The position numbers and the translations under genes are program-made. The notes beneath the pieces were generated by a model that saw only the letters and a program-made list of their open reading frames with translations, ran no database searches and was not told the DNA's origin. Shown one piece after another: positions 28,841-37,654 of a DNA stretch of 64,000 nt; within the stretch, counting starts at the first letter, position 1; each line of letters starts with the position of its first letter. Origin of the DNA: Lacticaseibacillus rhamnosus (lineage in GTDB: Bacteria; Bacillota; Bacilli; Lactobacillales; Lactobacillaceae); NCBI RefSeq assembly GCF_900636965.1, contig NZ_LR134331.1:1798001-1862000 (forward strand). Reading direction: 5' to 3'.

Positions 28841-29275
28841 TTGGAAGTAAAATCAACAACAGACTTAGACTCTCAGGTTCATCACGACAGCGTACAGATA
28901 AGAACCCATGTATTTGTGGAAGAACAACACGTTCCGGCAAATCTGGAAGTGGACGCGGATGAAGGCAAAGCCACTTATTTTGTCGTCTACGATGCTGGCT
29001 TACCGGTCGCAACAGCACGGATTTTACCAGAAGGAACCGGTTATCACGTCCAGCGTGTTGCCGTCGAAAAGGCCTACCGCAAACACGGGCTTGGAAAAAT
29101 GGTTTTAAATGCAATTATTGCCTATGCCCGCGAGCAAAACGTTGCGTTCCTGAAGCTCGGAGCACAACTGCAGGCAATCGGTTTTTATAAAACATTGGGC
29201 TTTCAGCTAACCGACCAGCCTGAATTTCTAGACGCCGGAATCCGTCATCGCGAAATGCAATTACAGCTTACGTAA
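28841..29275 (+). CDS. GNAT family N-acetyltransferase
   Basis: A 144-residue single-domain GNAT. The acetyl-CoA loop appears as VQRVAVEKAYRKHGLGKMVL (V-x-x-x-R-x-x-G-x-G type, with KHGLG). The N-terminal R-x-HVFVEEQHVP and LEVDADEGKATYFVVY pattern matches the YjcF/ElaA-like subgroup. The acceptor is unknown. The start codon is TTG at 28841 with AGAAGG eight bases upstream. TATAAT occurs at 28797-28802. Divergent from the AI-2E family gene. Confidence 0.85.
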   Translation: MEVKSTTDLDSQVHHDSVQIRTHVFVEEQHVPANLEVDADEGKATYFVVYDAGLPVATARILPEGTGYHVQRVAVEKAYRKHGLGKMVLNAIIAYAREQNVAFLKLGAQLQAIGFYKTLGFQLTDQPEFLDAGIRHREMQLQLT

Positions 29276-29310
29276 CCTTGTGTATGATTTGATTAAACCA
29301 TCCGAATGTG

Positions 29311-29346
29311 AAAAAAATACGCTTCTAATTTGATTTTCTTAGAAGC
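29311..29346 (-). terminator. Terminator of the 29.4-30.5 kb gene pair
   Basis: GCTTCTAA pairs with TTAGAAGC; on the minus strand the stem is followed by TATTTTTTT. Confidence 0.8.
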
Positions 29347-29354
29347 ACACCCTG

Positions 29355-29384
29355 ACAAGCCGCTTAGTTCGTGCTTGTTTTTTT
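29355..29384 (+). terminator. Terminator of the GNAT gene
   Basis: ACAAGC pairs with GCTTGT across a 12-nt loop and is followed by seven T. It overlaps the stop codon of the convergent gene. Confidence 0.75.
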
Positions 29385-29901
29385 ATTCATATTCATCAAC
29401 CCCGGTTAGCTGATGCGGATTGATGTACAGGCGATAAGCCACCTCGGCAACCTTACCACCGTTCAAGCGATAACTTTCCAGATAGTAAGGATGATCCGTT
29501 TGCCCAAGCCGCTCCGGAAGCGGGTATCCTGCTTGTTCAATAACGTGTAACCCTTGATTAAAGCTGGTCGCTAACGGCAATTCTTTCATGAGCACGCGAT
29601 CGGCAGACTGCTTCACCTGCCCGGCAGTTGCGGCTGGCAGTTTAAAACACTCATAATTTTGGGGCACTTTGACGTCAACCGGTAACAAACTGCCAACCCA
29701 ATAAATAAAGGTATTGTACGGCGAAAAAACAACCAAAGCTGTTCGATTAGGTGTTTTAGTCAACTGATCCAGTGTTTTAAAACCAAACTGGTGTTCAAAA
29801 TCCGCCCACGCCGGTGCAAACGTCCCCAGTTGGTCGCTATCTTCGGTTGTATATGCGTGCCCTGCCAACAATTGTGCTGGCTGTTGTGGAATCTCTTTCA
29901 T
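29383..29901 (-). CDS. Uncharacterised protein, possible GyrI-like fold
   Basis: A 172-residue soluble protein. I do not recognise it with certainty. The layout (a hydrophobic YNTFIYWVGSLLPV strand, a lone KLPAATAGQVKQS segment and a C-terminal SYRLNGGKVAEVAYRLYINP) would suit a small-molecule-binding domain of the GyrI/AraC-effector kind, but no residue motif proves it. ATG at 29901 follows GGAGGGCAAC. It lies 23 bp after the DUF402 gene on the same strand and is probably cotranscribed with it. Confidence 0.7.
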   Translation of the reverse strand: MKEIPQQPAQLLAGHAYTTEDSDQLGTFAPAWADFEHQFGFKTLDQLTKTPNRTALVVFSPYNTFIYWVGSLLPVDVKVPQNYECFKLPAATAGQVKQSADRVLMKELPLATSFNQGLHVIEQAGYPLPERLGQTDHPYYLESYRLNGGKVAEVAYRLYINPHQLTGVDEYE

Positions 29902-29924
29902 GTTGCCCTCCAAAACCTAGTGGA

Positions 29925-30461
29925 CTAAATCCGATGTGCAAGCTGAATATACCGCCGATACCATAAATCCACGTATGCCTGCGAAAATGGTCCTTTACCG
30001 TGATTAATCCAATCGACAAGCACTTTGACGTTTGCCTTTAAGATTCGATCCGTTGTTGCAGGATAATGCCACAATTTCCGATGCGCTTCATACTCATCGA
30101 CATCTAAAAGGCGTTTTTCACCATCAGCAAAAACCTTCACATCCAGATCATAATCAATATACTTCAATGCTTCCTGATCCATCGTAAACGGGGTGGCCAG
30201 ATTACAATAGTAAGAAACGCCGCCTTCACGAATCATGGCAATGACATTGAACCAATAATGTTTATGAAAGAAAATAATCGCCGGTTCTCGCGTTAACCAC
30301 CGGCGGCCATCTGATTCGGTCACCAATGTATGATCGTTACAGCCGATTAAGGCATCTTCACTGGTTTTAAGAACCATCGTATCACGCCAGGTACGATGCA
30401 AACTGCCATCATGTTTATAACTCTGAATGGCGAACGATTCGCCTTCTTTAGGGATTCGCAT
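29925..30461 (-). CDS. DUF402/UPF0374 protein (nucleoside tri-/diphosphate phosphatase type)
   Basis: A 178-residue protein, the usual length of UPF0374 proteins such as Bacillus YgaC. It begins [19 protein letters not shown] and carries [26 protein letters not shown] and [21 protein letters not shown] Staphylococcus aureus relative is reported to hydrolyse nucleoside tri- and diphosphates with acidic metal-binding residues. That activity is inferred here. Two upstream in-frame ATGs exist; 30461 is preferred by family alignment, and a TATAAT at about 30493-30498 would be the -10. Confidence 0.85.
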   Translation of the reverse strand: MRIPKEGESFAIQSYKHDGSLHRTWRDTMVLKTSEDALIGCNDHTLVTESDGRRWLTREPAIIFFHKHYWFNVIAMIREGGVSYYCNLATPFTMDQEALKYIDYDLDVKVFADGEKRLLDVDEYEAHRKLWHYPATTDRILKANVKVLVDWINHGKGPFSQAYVDLWYRRYIQLAHRI

Positions 30462-30598
30462 ACTTAACCCGCTTTCTAAAATTCCGTGTTTCATTATAAC
30501 AAACCTCATGAAAATACGACAGCGCGTAAGTAAGTCGGACGGCGGTAAGTGTCAACTTTTCCTCGGTTCTACTCTCATTATGTGATTTCCGATACTCC

Positions 30599-30753
30599 GA
30601 GCTGGCTCCGCGGTGGCTGGGCTGGAACGTGGTGGGCACGACTTCGAACCCGCAAAGACCGCGGTTTCGAAGCTCGGCCTTGGTCTAAAGCGGAGAAGCC
30701 CACTCCGCTTAAGACCAATTTCACCACTGAGCCCGCCACCGCTCCGCCAGCTC
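30599..30753. repeat. 155-nt GC-rich palindromic element with two inner hairpins
   Basis: The ends GAGCTGGC and GCCAGCTC are perfect inverted repeats, and the next 20 bases pair almost fully (GCGGTGGC with GCCACCGC). The two long arms enclose two further hairpins. One is at 30642-30672 (CTTCGAA..CCGC with GCGG..TTCGAAG) and one at 30680-30718 (16-bp arms with one mismatch). The whole is a three-way junction. No coding frame fits. It is distinct from the 120-bp repeat family. The 30462-30938 gap holds nothing else recognisable. Confidence 0.75.
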
Positions 30754-30938
30754 TTGCTTTCTATCCTAATATTGAACAAGGTGACTCAGAATCGTGTAAA
30801 CTGATGCTCCCTTGTCTGAGGCCACATGCGCAAAAAACTTTAGACTAACAGCAAAACATGTCTGAATGGAGGGCGGTGAGTACCGTTTGGATCAGAAGCT
30901 GGCCTCCTCCCCAACAGCAGCCTTTCGCCTCAGCCGTT

Positions 30939-31736
30939 TTACGATTCATCCACCAGCTCACTTAATACATCATCAATCGCGGCCAAATCAAACCCCTTCC
31001 GGAACAACGCCGTCTTAACCTTCTGCTTACGGGTGCGCTCATCATAGCGTTGCTTTAAGCGCCACTGTTTCTCCGCCTCTGTCTTTAGCATGGCCAACTC
31101 GGCTTCCGGGTCTGGCTGCGGATCGAGTTTTGCGATGGCTGCCTGGATGGTCACCTCATCAAATCCCTTTTGCATCAGGTTCACGCGCAGCCGCTGCAAT
31201 TGATCTTTGTACGCGCGGTTTTGATGATGCCTTAAGTTCTTTTGCCCGGCGCGAACGGCAACTGCCGTCCACTCATCTGATTCGATGCCTGCCAGCTGAT
31301 CGGCTAACAGCTCCGTAGCAATGCCTTTTTGGCGAAGCTTGTATTGAACGACCCGCGGACCGGTGTCACCCATTTTGAGATCGGCCTCCAGATAGCGTTT
31401 CACATAGTCGACATCATCCAAAAAACCCAGCTCCGTCAAACGGGTTAAAATTTGTCCGATCACATCTTCTGGCAGTTGTTCTTTCTCCAACCGTTCCCGA
31501 ACTTCTTGACGGGTTCGACTTTGATGCGTGATATAATTCAGCCCAATCTCCAAGCCCATTGCGACGACTTCACTGACTTTAATCTGCGCGATCATATCTT
31601 CCGTGAGCGTCATTTCCTTGGCTAGGTGGTAAGTCACCAGCGTTGTTTCACTGACTGGAAACGCATATTGGCCGTCCAAAAAAATATTGTACCGACCACG
31701 CCGTTTTTGTGCCGTTATCTTGGTGATTTGTGCCAT
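30939..31736 (-). CDS. recX: Regulatory protein RecX
   Basis: A 265-residue RecX, in the long form seen in Firmicutes. Three-helix repeats recur: SRTRQEVRERLEKEQLPED, then GDTGPRVVQYKLRQKGI, then a C-terminal KQKVKTALFRKGFD unit. RecX binds RecA filaments and limits recombinase activity. It starts at ATG 31736 (MAQITKITAQKRRGRYNI) and diverges from the Mga-like gene, whose start lies 72 bp away. recA is not in the window. Confidence 0.92.
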   Translation of the reverse strand: MAQITKITAQKRRGRYNIFLDGQYAFPVSETTLVTYHLAKEMTLTEDMIAQIKVSEVVAMGLEIGLNYITHQSRTRQEVRERLEKEQLPEDVIGQILTRLTELGFLDDVDYVKRYLEADLKMGDTGPRVVQYKLRQKGIATELLADQLAGIESDEWTAVAVRAGQKNLRHHQNRAYKDQLQRLRVNLMQKGFDEVTIQAAIAKLDPQPDPEAELAMLKTEAEKQWRLKQRYDERTRKQKVKTALFRKGFDLAAIDDVLSELVDES

Positions 31737-31776
31737 GTTACTTTGACCGCCTCTCTAATCATACTGTCAGTTATGT

Positions 31777-31782
31777 TATACT
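31777..31782 (+). promoter_or_regulatory. Extended -10 of the Mga-like gene
   Basis: TGTTATACT carries an extended -10 (TGn-TATACT at 31774-31782). A good -35 is absent, which extended -10 promoters tolerate. Confidence 0.5.
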
Positions 31783-31807
31783 TTTCATAAATATATGGAG
31801 GTTAGTT

Positions 31808-33328
31808 ATGTTTGAAGCCAGTTTCTTTGACCGTCATAGTCTTATCAACTACCAGCTATTTCGGGCAATGAAGACCTTGCCACAAACAACCTTATCGATC
31901 AATGCACTAAGCCGCGCCACTGGGTTATCGTATTCTCAGACCTACACGGCATTCCAGACCGTTTTGGTTCAGTTAAATCAAATGATCCCCGCCGAAACAA
32001 TCGACGAGGCTAATTTTGCGCAATTTTTAGGCAATGTCACGATTAATCAATATCGGTTTGCGTTACTTAAAGAAAGTCTGCCGTTTGTCTTCTTTGATGA
32101 TGTGTTTAAAAACCCGCACCCTGATTTTCACACATTTAAAGAGGTACATCAAACCAGCGTCTCCACCTTAAGACGACGCATCACGCCATTTCGTGATTAT
32201 CTAGCTGATAATGGCGTTAACCTTAACAGTACGACTTGGGCGATCGAAGGCGATGAACTTCATATTCGTCTGGCAATGTTTACTTTTTTTATGCTCGCTT
32301 ATCGTGGAGCTGGTTGGCCTTTTTCGGCTGAAGAAGAAAAGCAAGCCAAAACTTTGCTGACCGTCATCAATCAAACTGATCCGGACTTTTTACTAATGCC
32401 CGTTGAACCAATGTCAAAAGAAGCGCTGGTTGTGCTTGCCATTCAACTTATGCGGATTAAACAAGGTCATCCCTTATTACCTAATCGCCGAATGCAATTG
32501 CTATTTTCCGGACATGAGGACCTGCCTGATCTGATTTTTACATCAGAACAATTTCCGAACTTATCTGACTCGCAGCTGAAGGCCGAAAAGCAGTTTTATT
32601 ATTTTATGCGGCTTTATTTTATGACGGTCACCCGCCAGCCACAGAAAATCGACCGCCAATTGCTCACTCATTTTGGAGAAACCGACAATCTCGTCAATCG
32701 GTTTGTGACCGGATTGGTTGACCATTTAAATGATCAGCTTAAAAAAACCGACCGCCAGCCCATCGCTGAAAGCCAAGTGATGATTGCAAATCTGTATCGG
32801 CTCAGCTTTAATGAATATGTCCTTAATGGCCGCTTTAGTCAGCGTCTTGATTTTGCGCAATCGTTGTATGACGAAGCCGATAGCAGCACGTTGGCAACTG
32901 CTATTCAGCGTTATCTAAAGCAAATTCCCAAGTCAATGCCAGAGTCAGTATTTGCAGATTTCCCCGATCAATTTATTAGCGGGCTCTATTTACTGGTCAG
33001 CGATAACTATCCTGAACTCAACCATGATATGCAAATGATTGTCAACGTTTTGATTGAACATGACTCATTTGCCAAGCGCGACTTATTGGACTTTTTGAAC
33101 GATTTGGGTTTTATTCGGGTTGTTCCGCCAGTTGAAGCGGTCAAACCCGACTTGATCATTACCAGTATTACCAAACCAAAAAGGGTGATCCCGCGTTTGG
33201 GCCACCCGTTTGATCCCACGACACCCTTGATCACCTGGATGCCGGAACCGACTGATTTGGATTATTTTCACCTTTATCAGCGACTCAAACAATTACAACG
33301 CCAGCATCGATCAACCGCTCGCTCCTAA
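31808..33328 (+). CDS. Mga-like helix-turn-helix transcriptional regulator
   Basis: A 506-residue protein. The N-terminal helix-turn-helix reads INALSRATGLSYSQTYTAFQ, followed by a second winged-helix-like part and a long helical region with the Mga-type layout. No clear PRD histidines or C-terminal EIIB domain were identified. Relatives such as Mga and AtxA activate surface or virulence genes in response to sugars; the target here is unknown. ATG at 31808 has GGAGG six bases before it, whereas an upstream frame start at 31730 lies inside recX. Next to recX and a small membrane protein, so context gives no target. Confidence 0.78.
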   Translation: MFEASFFDRHSLINYQLFRAMKTLPQTTLSINALSRATGLSYSQTYTAFQTVLVQLNQMIPAETIDEANFAQFLGNVTINQYRFALLKESLPFVFFDDVFKNPHPDFHTFKEVHQTSVSTLRRRITPFRDYLADNGVNLNSTTWAIEGDELHIRLAMFTFFMLAYRGAGWPFSAEEEKQAKTLLTVINQTDPDFLLMPVEPMSKEALVVLAIQLMRIKQGHPLLPNRRMQLLFSGHEDLPDLIFTSEQFPNLSDSQLKAEKQFYYFMRLYFMTVTRQPQKIDRQLLTHFGETDNLVNRFVTGLVDHLNDQLKKTDRQPIAESQVMIANLYRLSFNEYVLNGRFSQRLDFAQSLYDEADSSTLATAIQRYLKQIPKSMPESVFADFPDQFISGLYLLVSDNYPELNHDMQMIVNVLIEHDSFAKRDLLDFLNDLGFIRVVPPVEAVKPDLIITSITKPKRVIPRLGHPFDPTTPLITWMPEPTDLDYFHLYQRLKQLQRQHRSTARS

Positions 33329-33334
33329 ATTACC

Positions 33335-33715
33335 TCAATGCAACGGTTTAGCCGTATACCCCACAAAATAAACCAGCGCTTCATAACCGGCTAGTCCAAG
33401 GATGACAGCGGTAATCAGTAGCGTATTGTTCAAATTACTGGTGCGCGTAAACCATAAAAAGACAACCATCAGAAACATCACCACAAAATAGGCATTTTGC
33501 AAACTGCGGTTAACCTGAATTTCAAACTTGGCGTCCGGGCTTTGATAATCAATCGTGTGCACCGTATTCAAGCGGCCTACTTTATATGTGATTTTATCAC
33601 CACGTTGAACTTTCAAATCCAGTGTTTCACCAACATGCATGATGTGCGCGGTTTCATTTTGCCACACAGTCGCCGTCATTTTTTTGCTCATACTATTCGA
33701 ATAATTAATTTTCAC
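33335..33715 (-). CDS. Small membrane protein of unknown function
   Basis: A 126-residue protein with a polar beta-rich N-terminal half (KVQRGDKITYKVGRLNTVH) and two C-terminal membrane helices (AYFVVMFLMVVFLWF and LLITAVILGLAGYEALVYFVG). Start is GTG at 33715 with GGGAGG seven bases upstream. Convergent with the Mga-like gene, only 6 bp between stop codons, and divergent from the rlmD-type gene. I do not recognise the family. Confidence 0.72.
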   Translation of the reverse strand: MKINYSNSMSKKMTATVWQNETAHIMHVGETLDLKVQRGDKITYKVGRLNTVHTIDYQSPDAKFEIQVNRSLQNAYFVVMFLMVVFLWFTRTSNLNNTLLITAVILGLAGYEALVYFVGYTAKPLH

Positions 33716-33792
33716 AGTCAATCCTCCCGAATCTTCATTATACTAGAATCACTCGGGTATCGTCACCATTTGTCAGCGTAAAGGAGTATTTC

Positions 33793-35160
33793 ATGGCAAC
33801 CAAGGTTAAAATCGGTCAACGTTTTCCTTTAACGATCAAGCGTCTGGATATTAATGGCGCCGGAATCGGATACTATCAACGCAAGATCACCTTCGTTACC
33901 GGTGCACTTCCCGGCGAAGTGGTCGTCGCCGAAGTCACAGCCATTCACGATCGTTATCTTGAAGCAAAGACACACAAAATTCGATCAGCCTCACCGGATC
34001 GGGTCACCCCAACGGAACCGCTTTTTGGGCAAATCGGCGGCGTTGAGTTGAACCACCTTGCCTACCCTGCGCAGTTGCGATTCAAACGCGATGTTGTCGC
34101 CCAAGCTCTGGCCAAATTCAAACCGCTTGGCTGGCAACATTATGATTTAAAACCAACTATCGGAATGACGCACCCAACGCACTATCGCAACAAAGCCCAG
34201 TTCCCGGTTCGCGAAATTGATGGGCATGTTCGCGCCGGTTTATACGCACCTGGATCCCACCGTCTCATCCCTTTAACGCACTTTTTAACCCAGGCACCGC
34301 TGACCATGAAGGTGGTGAAGACTTTATGTCAACTACTCGAAGACCTTCAAATACCCATTTATAACGAGAAAAAGCACGCCGGCATTGTTAAAACGTTAGT
34401 CGTTCGCGAGTCCTTTTCAACTGGGCAAGTTCAAGTCACCTTTATTACCAACAGTGCCAAGTTACCAAAGCAAGCTCAATTGATCACCGCTATTGCCGCC
34501 CAACTGCCCATGGTTGTCAGCATCGCCCAAAACATCAATCCTAGTAGCACCTCGCTGATTTGGGGAAAAGAAAGTCGTTTGCTGGCTGGTCAGCCATATA
34601 TTCAGGAAACCTTGTCCGGGCGTACTTTCCAGCTCTCACCGCAAGCCTTTTTACAACTAAACCCTAAACAGACCGAACAGCTTTATGCCATTGCCAAAGA
34701 CGCCTTGCAACTTGCGCCGGATGACACGCTGATTGATGCTTATTGTGGTATTGGTACGGTGGGGATGAGCCTAGCTAACCGTCACCAGTCGATTTACGGT
34801 ATGGATACGATTCCTGAAGCAATTGCCGATGCTAAAGATAATGCCAAAAATAACGGCTTTAACAACACTCATTATTTTGTCGGTAAAGCAGAAACCTTAT
34901 TCCCTAAGTGGCTCAAGGAAGGCATTCATCCCAATGCTGTCATTGTCGATCCACCACGCTCCGGACTCGAACGGCCATTTATTGATGCGCTATTGCAACT
35001 TAACCCGCAAAAGTTTGCCTACATCTCGTGTAATCCGTCCACGTTGGCGCGGGATTTGGTGCCGCTGGCCAAGCATTACCAAGTCGACTGGATTCAAAGC
35101 ATCGACATGTTTCCGCAAACAGCGCGGTGTGAAGCTGTTGTCAAATTCACCAGACGTTAA
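33793..35160 (+). CDS. rlmD: 23S rRNA (uracil-5-)-methyltransferase, RlmCD/RumA family
   Basis: A 455-residue TrmA/RumA-type enzyme. The N-terminal TRAM domain (residues 1-60) is followed by the linker, then the SAM fold with DAYCGIGTVGMSLA, DPPRSGLE and the catalytic ISCNPSTLARDL with its nucleophilic cysteine. It makes m5U in 23S rRNA. Odd point: the four cysteines that bind the [4Fe-4S] cluster in RumA are replaced. The CxxxxxCGGC region reads EPLFGQIGGVELNHL and the later cysteine aligns with Phe in THFLTQ. AAAGGAG precedes the ATG. Which uracil (747 or 1939) is modified cannot be told. Confidence 0.9.
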   Translation: MATKVKIGQRFPLTIKRLDINGAGIGYYQRKITFVTGALPGEVVVAEVTAIHDRYLEAKTHKIRSASPDRVTPTEPLFGQIGGVELNHLAYPAQLRFKRDVVAQALAKFKPLGWQHYDLKPTIGMTHPTHYRNKAQFPVREIDGHVRAGLYAPGSHRLIPLTHFLTQAPLTMKVVKTLCQLLEDLQIPIYNEKKHAGIVKTLVVRESFSTGQVQVTFITNSAKLPKQAQLITAIAAQLPMVVSIAQNINPSSTSLIWGKESRLLAGQPYIQETLSGRTFQLSPQAFLQLNPKQTEQLYAIAKDALQLAPDDTLIDAYCGIGTVGMSLANRHQSIYGMDTIPEAIADAKDNAKNNGFNNTHYFVGKAETLFPKWLKEGIHPNAVIVDPPRSGLERPFIDALLQLNPQKFAYISCNPSTLARDLVPLAKHYQVDWIQSIDMFPQTARCEAVVKFTRR

Positions 35161-35270
35161 TCTGAGTCACTTGTCACCTGACTCGGGATTATATACCCAG
35201 TTCTGGTTTAACTTGACGTTTGTACGAATCATCGCCATTTTCCAATCATCCTAAGTGAGGTCCTTTTCCA

Positions 35271-35750
35271 ATGAAAATTTATTTTGCCAATGCGCTGTTT
35301 AGCCACGCCGATTTTGACTATAATGCCAAACTAGCGGCCCAGATCCGCACCGCCATTCCCAAAGTCGATTTGTACGTCCCTCAAGAAAATGCGGCCATCA
35401 ACAATAAAGAAGCGTACGCAGACTCCAAGATGATTGCTGAAGCTGACACACAGCGGTTAGAGGCAGCTGATTTAATGATTGCCATTTTGGATGGACCCGT
35501 CATCGACAATGGCGTCGCGACTGAAGTTGGTGTGGCATATGCACGACATATTCCGATCCTGGGGCTCTATACAGACAGTCGGCGTCTGGGCGCTACTAAT
35601 CACAAGAAGCTCGCCGCCTTGCAAGAAGTGGCAGAAAACCAATTTCATTATCTCAACTTATACACGACCGGCTTGATTAAGCTCAACGGTGCCATTTTCA
35701 CCGATGAAGCGGCCTTGATTGCAGCCATCCAAGCCCGCGCATCGGCATAA
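35271..35750 (+). CDS. ntd: Nucleoside 2-deoxyribosyltransferase
   Basis: A 159-residue enzyme of the lactobacillar N-deoxyribosyltransferase family. It opens MKIYFANALFSHADFDYN. The catalytic-Glu region reads DNGVATEVGVAYA and the base-binding aspartates lie near LDGPVIDNG. It moves 2-deoxyribose between bases, a salvage route typical of lactobacilli. Class I (purine) or II (any base) cannot be decided. GTGAGG lies upstream of the ATG. It is followed by a bidirectional terminator facing pox. Confidence 0.93.
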   Translation: MKIYFANALFSHADFDYNAKLAAQIRTAIPKVDLYVPQENAAINNKEAYADSKMIAEADTQRLEAADLMIAILDGPVIDNGVATEVGVAYARHIPILGLYTDSRRLGATNHKKLAALQEVAENQFHYLNLYTTGLIKLNGAIFTDEAALIAAIQARASA

Positions 35751-35752
35751 TC

Positions 35753-35800
35753 AAAAAAGCTTCCGTCCCCTTCACTGACTAGGGGTGCGGAAGCTTTTTG
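35753..35800. terminator. Bidirectional terminator between ntd and pox
   Basis: AAAAAGCTTCCG pairs with CGGAAGCTTTTT, with an inner TCCCCT/AGGGGT extension. A- and T-tracts in the arms serve both converging genes. Confidence 0.9.
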
Positions 35801-35811
35801 AATTAATTCAA

Positions 35812-37566
35812 TTAAACATTTGCAGTTGTCTTTTCAGCATCCTCGAGTAACTGTCGGAAAGGAATCAAGGTTTCGGCATGATACTTCTTAACGAATGCGT
35901 CAACGGCTTCTGGATCCTGCGTTTGCTTATCCAAAACCAGTTGTTCAACCGGAATTGGCCGTAAATCGGAAATCTTCACGTCAATGACAACTGGGCCTTT
36001 ACGATCCTTGGCCTTGGCGAATGCCGCCTTGAGTTCGTCCAAATTATGAACTTCAAACCCTTGTGCGCCCATCGCTTCAGCTGCCTTGCCATAATCAGCA
36101 TCAATAAGATCAACCCCTGAATGCGGCTGACGGGTATCGTCTTGTTCCGCTTCAATAAAGCCTAAACTTTCATTGGTCAAAACAATGTTGATAATCGGCA
36201 TGTGATACTTCACTTGAGTCATAATATCCTGCATGACCATCGCAAACCCGCCGTCACCTGAAATTGACCACACTTGCCGATCCGGGAATTCAGCTTGGGC
36301 GCCAATTGCAGCAGGTACAGCATAGCCCATCGTTGCGTACCAGCCGGAAGTCGTAAAGATTTGATTATCGTTGGCCTTCAAATAACGCATGCCATTAATC
36401 GTTACGTTACCGACGTCCACCTGGAAAACCGCATCTTTGTCGGCCATCTCGTTGATAAGTTTGAAGATCGGCTCAACGCGCAATGGGGTCTGCGGATCGT
36501 CTTCAAATGACGTCATCCACTCAGCCCAGTTTGCCTTGTTAGCAACCGCAGCGCGATACCAAGCAGTTTCCGGTACGGCATCAGCCTTTTCGGTCAATGC
36601 CTTGATGAATTTCTTGGCATCGGCTAAAACCGCCAGATCAACTGTGTGCCGCCGCCCAAACTTGCTAGCATCAATATCGACTTGAATATACTTAGCATTT
36701 GGCGCGATAAAGTAAGGCTGGAATGGGAAGTCAGAGCCAAGGAACAAAACCGTATCGGCGCCGCGGGCTACTTCAACCCCCGGCTTTGATGCAACCCGAC
36801 CGGCAGATCCCATGTTGGCCTTATAATCATCTGGCACAATGCCTTTTGCCAGTGCGGTTGTGATGATCGGGATATGCGTTTTTTCGGAAAATGCAATGAT
36901 TTCATCGCGAGCTCCACGCGCACCATTACCAACGTATAGGATCGGCTTTTTGGCATCCTTTAAAATGCTCCAAGCGGTTGCCACTTGCTCCGGATCCGGT
37001 TCAGGCAATAACGGCTTTTGATAAAGATTAGCCGATGAAACATAATTATCATCGATTTCCTGCCAACCGAGATCCTTAGGAATGGTCACAACAGCAACGC
37101 CTTGATACTTATAAGCTTGGCGGATGGCTTCATCGACAACGTGCGGCAATTGTGCAGCCGTCATGGCAGTCCGATTATAAACCGATACATCGGCGAACAT
37201 CGGGTTTTCATTCATTTCCTGAAAATAGTTGGTATTCATGGCTGCAGTCGGCACCTGGCCTACCAATGCTAATACCGGTACATGATCGTATTGCGCATCA
37301 TATAAACCGTTTAACAGATGAACGGCACCAGGACCTGCTGACCCAAACGTGGCCCCAATGCGTCCCGTTACCTTTGCTTCGCCAGCCGCAGCCAATGCGC
37401 CCACTTCTTCATGGCGAACCTGCACGTAATTAATGGTGTGGCGGCGATTGTAAAGCGCGTTCATGGTGCTATCAAACGATCCGCCCGGCAATCCATAAAT
37501 ATTATGAATTCCCCAGTCTTCTAACACCTTGATCATTGCGTCTGCAGCATTGATTTTTTCTGTCAT
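35812..37566 (-). CDS. pox: Pyruvate oxidase
   Basis: A 584-residue TPP/FAD enzyme close in style to Lactobacillus plantarum POX. It converts pyruvate, phosphate and O2 to acetyl phosphate, CO2 and H2O2. The N-terminal TPP domain shows NIYGLPGGSFDSTMNAL with VRHEEVGALAAAGEAK (catalytic Glu). The central FAD domain follows, and the C-terminal TPP motif begins SGDGGFAMVMQDIMTQ with NESLGF. ATG at 37566 has GGAGG upstream. The promoter overlaps a cre-like site, fitting glucose repression and late, aerobic expression. Confidence 0.93.
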   Translation of the reverse strand: MTEKINAADAMIKVLEDWGIHNIYGLPGGSFDSTMNALYNRRHTINYVQVRHEEVGALAAAGEAKVTGRIGATFGSAGPGAVHLLNGLYDAQYDHVPVLALVGQVPTAAMNTNYFQEMNENPMFADVSVYNRTAMTAAQLPHVVDEAIRQAYKYQGVAVVTIPKDLGWQEIDDNYVSSANLYQKPLLPEPDPEQVATAWSILKDAKKPILYVGNGARGARDEIIAFSEKTHIPIITTALAKGIVPDDYKANMGSAGRVASKPGVEVARGADTVLFLGSDFPFQPYFIAPNAKYIQVDIDASKFGRRHTVDLAVLADAKKFIKALTEKADAVPETAWYRAAVANKANWAEWMTSFEDDPQTPLRVEPIFKLINEMADKDAVFQVDVGNVTINGMRYLKANDNQIFTTSGWYATMGYAVPAAIGAQAEFPDRQVWSISGDGGFAMVMQDIMTQVKYHMPIINIVLTNESLGFIEAEQDDTRQPHSGVDLIDADYGKAAEAMGAQGFEVHNLDELKAAFAKAKDRKGPVVIDVKISDLRPIPVEQLVLDKQTQDPEAVDAFVKKYHAETLIPFRQLLEDAEKTTANV

Positions 37567-37586
37567 GACACTTGCCTCCATTATTA

Positions 37587-37602
37587 CTTACATTTTGTAA
37601 GT
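37587..37602. promoter_or_regulatory. Palindrome in the pox leader
   Basis: ACTTACattttGTAAGT-type palindrome (6-bp arms) between the pox -10 and the ribosome site. It could be an operator or a small hairpin; the binding protein is unknown. Confidence 0.35.
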
Positions 37603-37616
37603 TCTTTACGATTATG

Positions 37617-37654
37617 AGTATAACAATTAATCAATAACAATGCAAACCCTTTCA
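37617..37654 (-). promoter_or_regulatory. pox promoter with cre-like site
   Basis: On the minus strand TTGCAT (37640-37645) and TATACT (37617-37622) are 17 bp apart. TGAAAGGGTTTGCA at 37641-37654 matches the cre consensus TGWAANCGNTNWCA at 12 of 14 positions and overlaps the -35, a position where CcpA would block initiation. Confidence 0.6.

Noticed and set aside
30599-30753. tRNA gene (GGTTCGAAG resembles a T loop)
   Set aside because: The bases around it do not form a T stem of five pairs or an acceptor stem; the motif is part of a longer CTTCGAA hairpin.
30549-30848. Coding frame of about 99 codons on the plus strand
   Set aside because: It crosses the palindromic element, starts without a ribosome site and has a composition dictated by the GC-rich stems.
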